Origin: Acidobacteriota bacterium
GTDB lineage: Bacteria; Acidobacteriota; Terriglobia; Terriglobales; Acidobacteriaceae
Length of the DNA stretch: 5,130 nucleotides
Direction of reading: 5' to 3'
Assembly (NCBI GenBank): GCA_019510535.1
Contig: JAEKKE010000287.1
Span: 1 to 5,130, forward strand
In this document: one piece after another, positions 4,607-5,130 of the stretch
Layout: every line of letters starts with the position of its first letter
How positions within the stretch are numbered: position 1 is the stretch's first letter
Notes under the pieces: generated by a model
Seen by the model: the letters and a program-made list of their open reading frames with translations, nothing else
What the model was told of the DNA's origin: nothing
Databases searched by the model: none
Program-made: the position numbers and the translations under genes

Positions 4607-5130
4607 ATGGCGAAGACGAAGGTAGCAATTCTGGGATTCGGTACGGTGGGCGGCGGTGTAGCCGATGTGCTGGCGGCGCGGCGGTTTGCTGACATTGAAG
4701 TCACGCACGTCTATAACCGCGACTACGCGCGCAAGCTCTCGCGCCCGCAGGCGAAGAAGCTGCCCAGGACCGTCATCTGGACCGACGATATCAACGTCAT
4801 CCTGAAGAGCGATGTCGACGTCGTCGTCGAGCTGATCGGCGGTCTCGAACCGATTGAAGGCTGGCTGAAGAAGGCCATCGCCGCCGGTAAGAGTGTGGTG
4901 ACCGCCAACAAACAGTTGATCGCTTATCGCGGAGCCGGGCTGGAGAAGCTGGCGGCGAAGAAGGGCGTCTCGCTGCTGTACGGCGCTGCTGTCGCTGGTG
5001 GTGTGCCGGTCATCCCCGGTGCACTGCAGGGTATCGGCGGTGACGAGATTGTCCGAATCAGCGGCATCGTCAACGGCACCTGCAACTTTATCCTCAGCCA
5101 CATGGAGCAGGGTGCGGAGTACGCCGAGGT
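4607..5130 (+). CDS. hom: Homoserine dehydrogenase (N-terminal part, runs off the right edge)
   Basis: 174 codons are present without a stop. The enzyme reduces aspartate semialdehyde to homoserine with NAD(P)H, the branch point to threonine and methionine. The N-terminal Rossmann fold starts with VAILGFGTVGGG (6-17), the dinucleotide-binding glycine motif. VVELIGG (73-79) and TANKQLIA (99-106, Lys102) follow. The catalytic domain then begins with AAVAGGVPVI (127-136) and GIVNGTCNFIL (153-163), the homoserine dehydrogenase signature region. There is no aspartate kinase domain ahead of it, so it is the monofunctional form. Whether a C-terminal ACT domain exists cannot be seen. The start is the ATG at 4607, preceded by a purine-rich GAGAGAGAG stretch that lies close to it. 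It begins 11 bp after guaD, so the two probably share a transcript. Confidence 0.93.
   Translation, partial: MAKTKVAILGFGTVGGGVADVLAARRFADIEVTHVYNRDYARKLSRPQAKKLPRTVIWTDDINVILKSDVDVVVELIGGLEPIEGWLKKAIAAGKSVVTANKQLIAYRGAGLEKLAAKKGVSLLYGAAVAGGVPVIPGALQGIGGDEIVRISGIVNGTCNFILSHMEQGAEYAE

Noticed and set aside
4089..4628. Minus-strand open frame opposite guaD
   Set aside because: It lies antisense to guaD, whose zinc motifs and family-length match are clear. The frame has no recognisable motif.

Overview
The window is a purine-catabolism locus from a moderately GC-rich bacterium. The gene set, the weak Shine-Dalgarno sequences and the style of intergenic palindromes suggest a soil Acidobacteriota of the Terriglobia type. 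That assignment rests on recognition, not on a search, so it is tentative.

From position 4061 down to position 1, five genes lie on the minus strand in pathway-related order. They are allantoinase (allB), OHCU decarboxylase (uraD), 5-hydroxyisourate hydrolase (uraH), urate oxidase (pucL) and the first 37 codons of what looks like allantoate amidohydrolase (allC), cut by the window start. Together they cover urate -> 5-hydroxyisourate -> OHCU -> (S)-allantoin -> allantoate -> ureidoglycine/ureidoglycolate. Divergent from allB, across about 60 bp, a plus-strand guanine deaminase (guaD) supplies xanthine. It is followed 11 bp later by a homoserine dehydrogenase (hom), which runs off the right edge. 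The xanthine-to-urate step (xanthine dehydrogenase), a purine permease and a dedicated regulator are not in this window.

Only uraD and uraH are tightly coupled: the uraD stop codon overlaps the uraH ribosome binding site. The other gaps in the minus-strand run (114-483, 1333-1565, 2429-2678) are long for a co-directional pathway cluster and are packed with palindromes and short repeats. These include four GGGCT(n)AGCCC-type cores inside a nested inverted repeat (172-324), an 8-bp AT-rich tandem array (445-476), a 115-bp element bounded by a perfect 16-bp inverted repeat (1368-1482) and a run of perfect hairpins (2543-2665). I see no tRNA, rRNA, CRISPR array or transposase. The proteins belong to well-known families; the less ordinary content is the repeat-filled gaps and the guaD-hom pairing.
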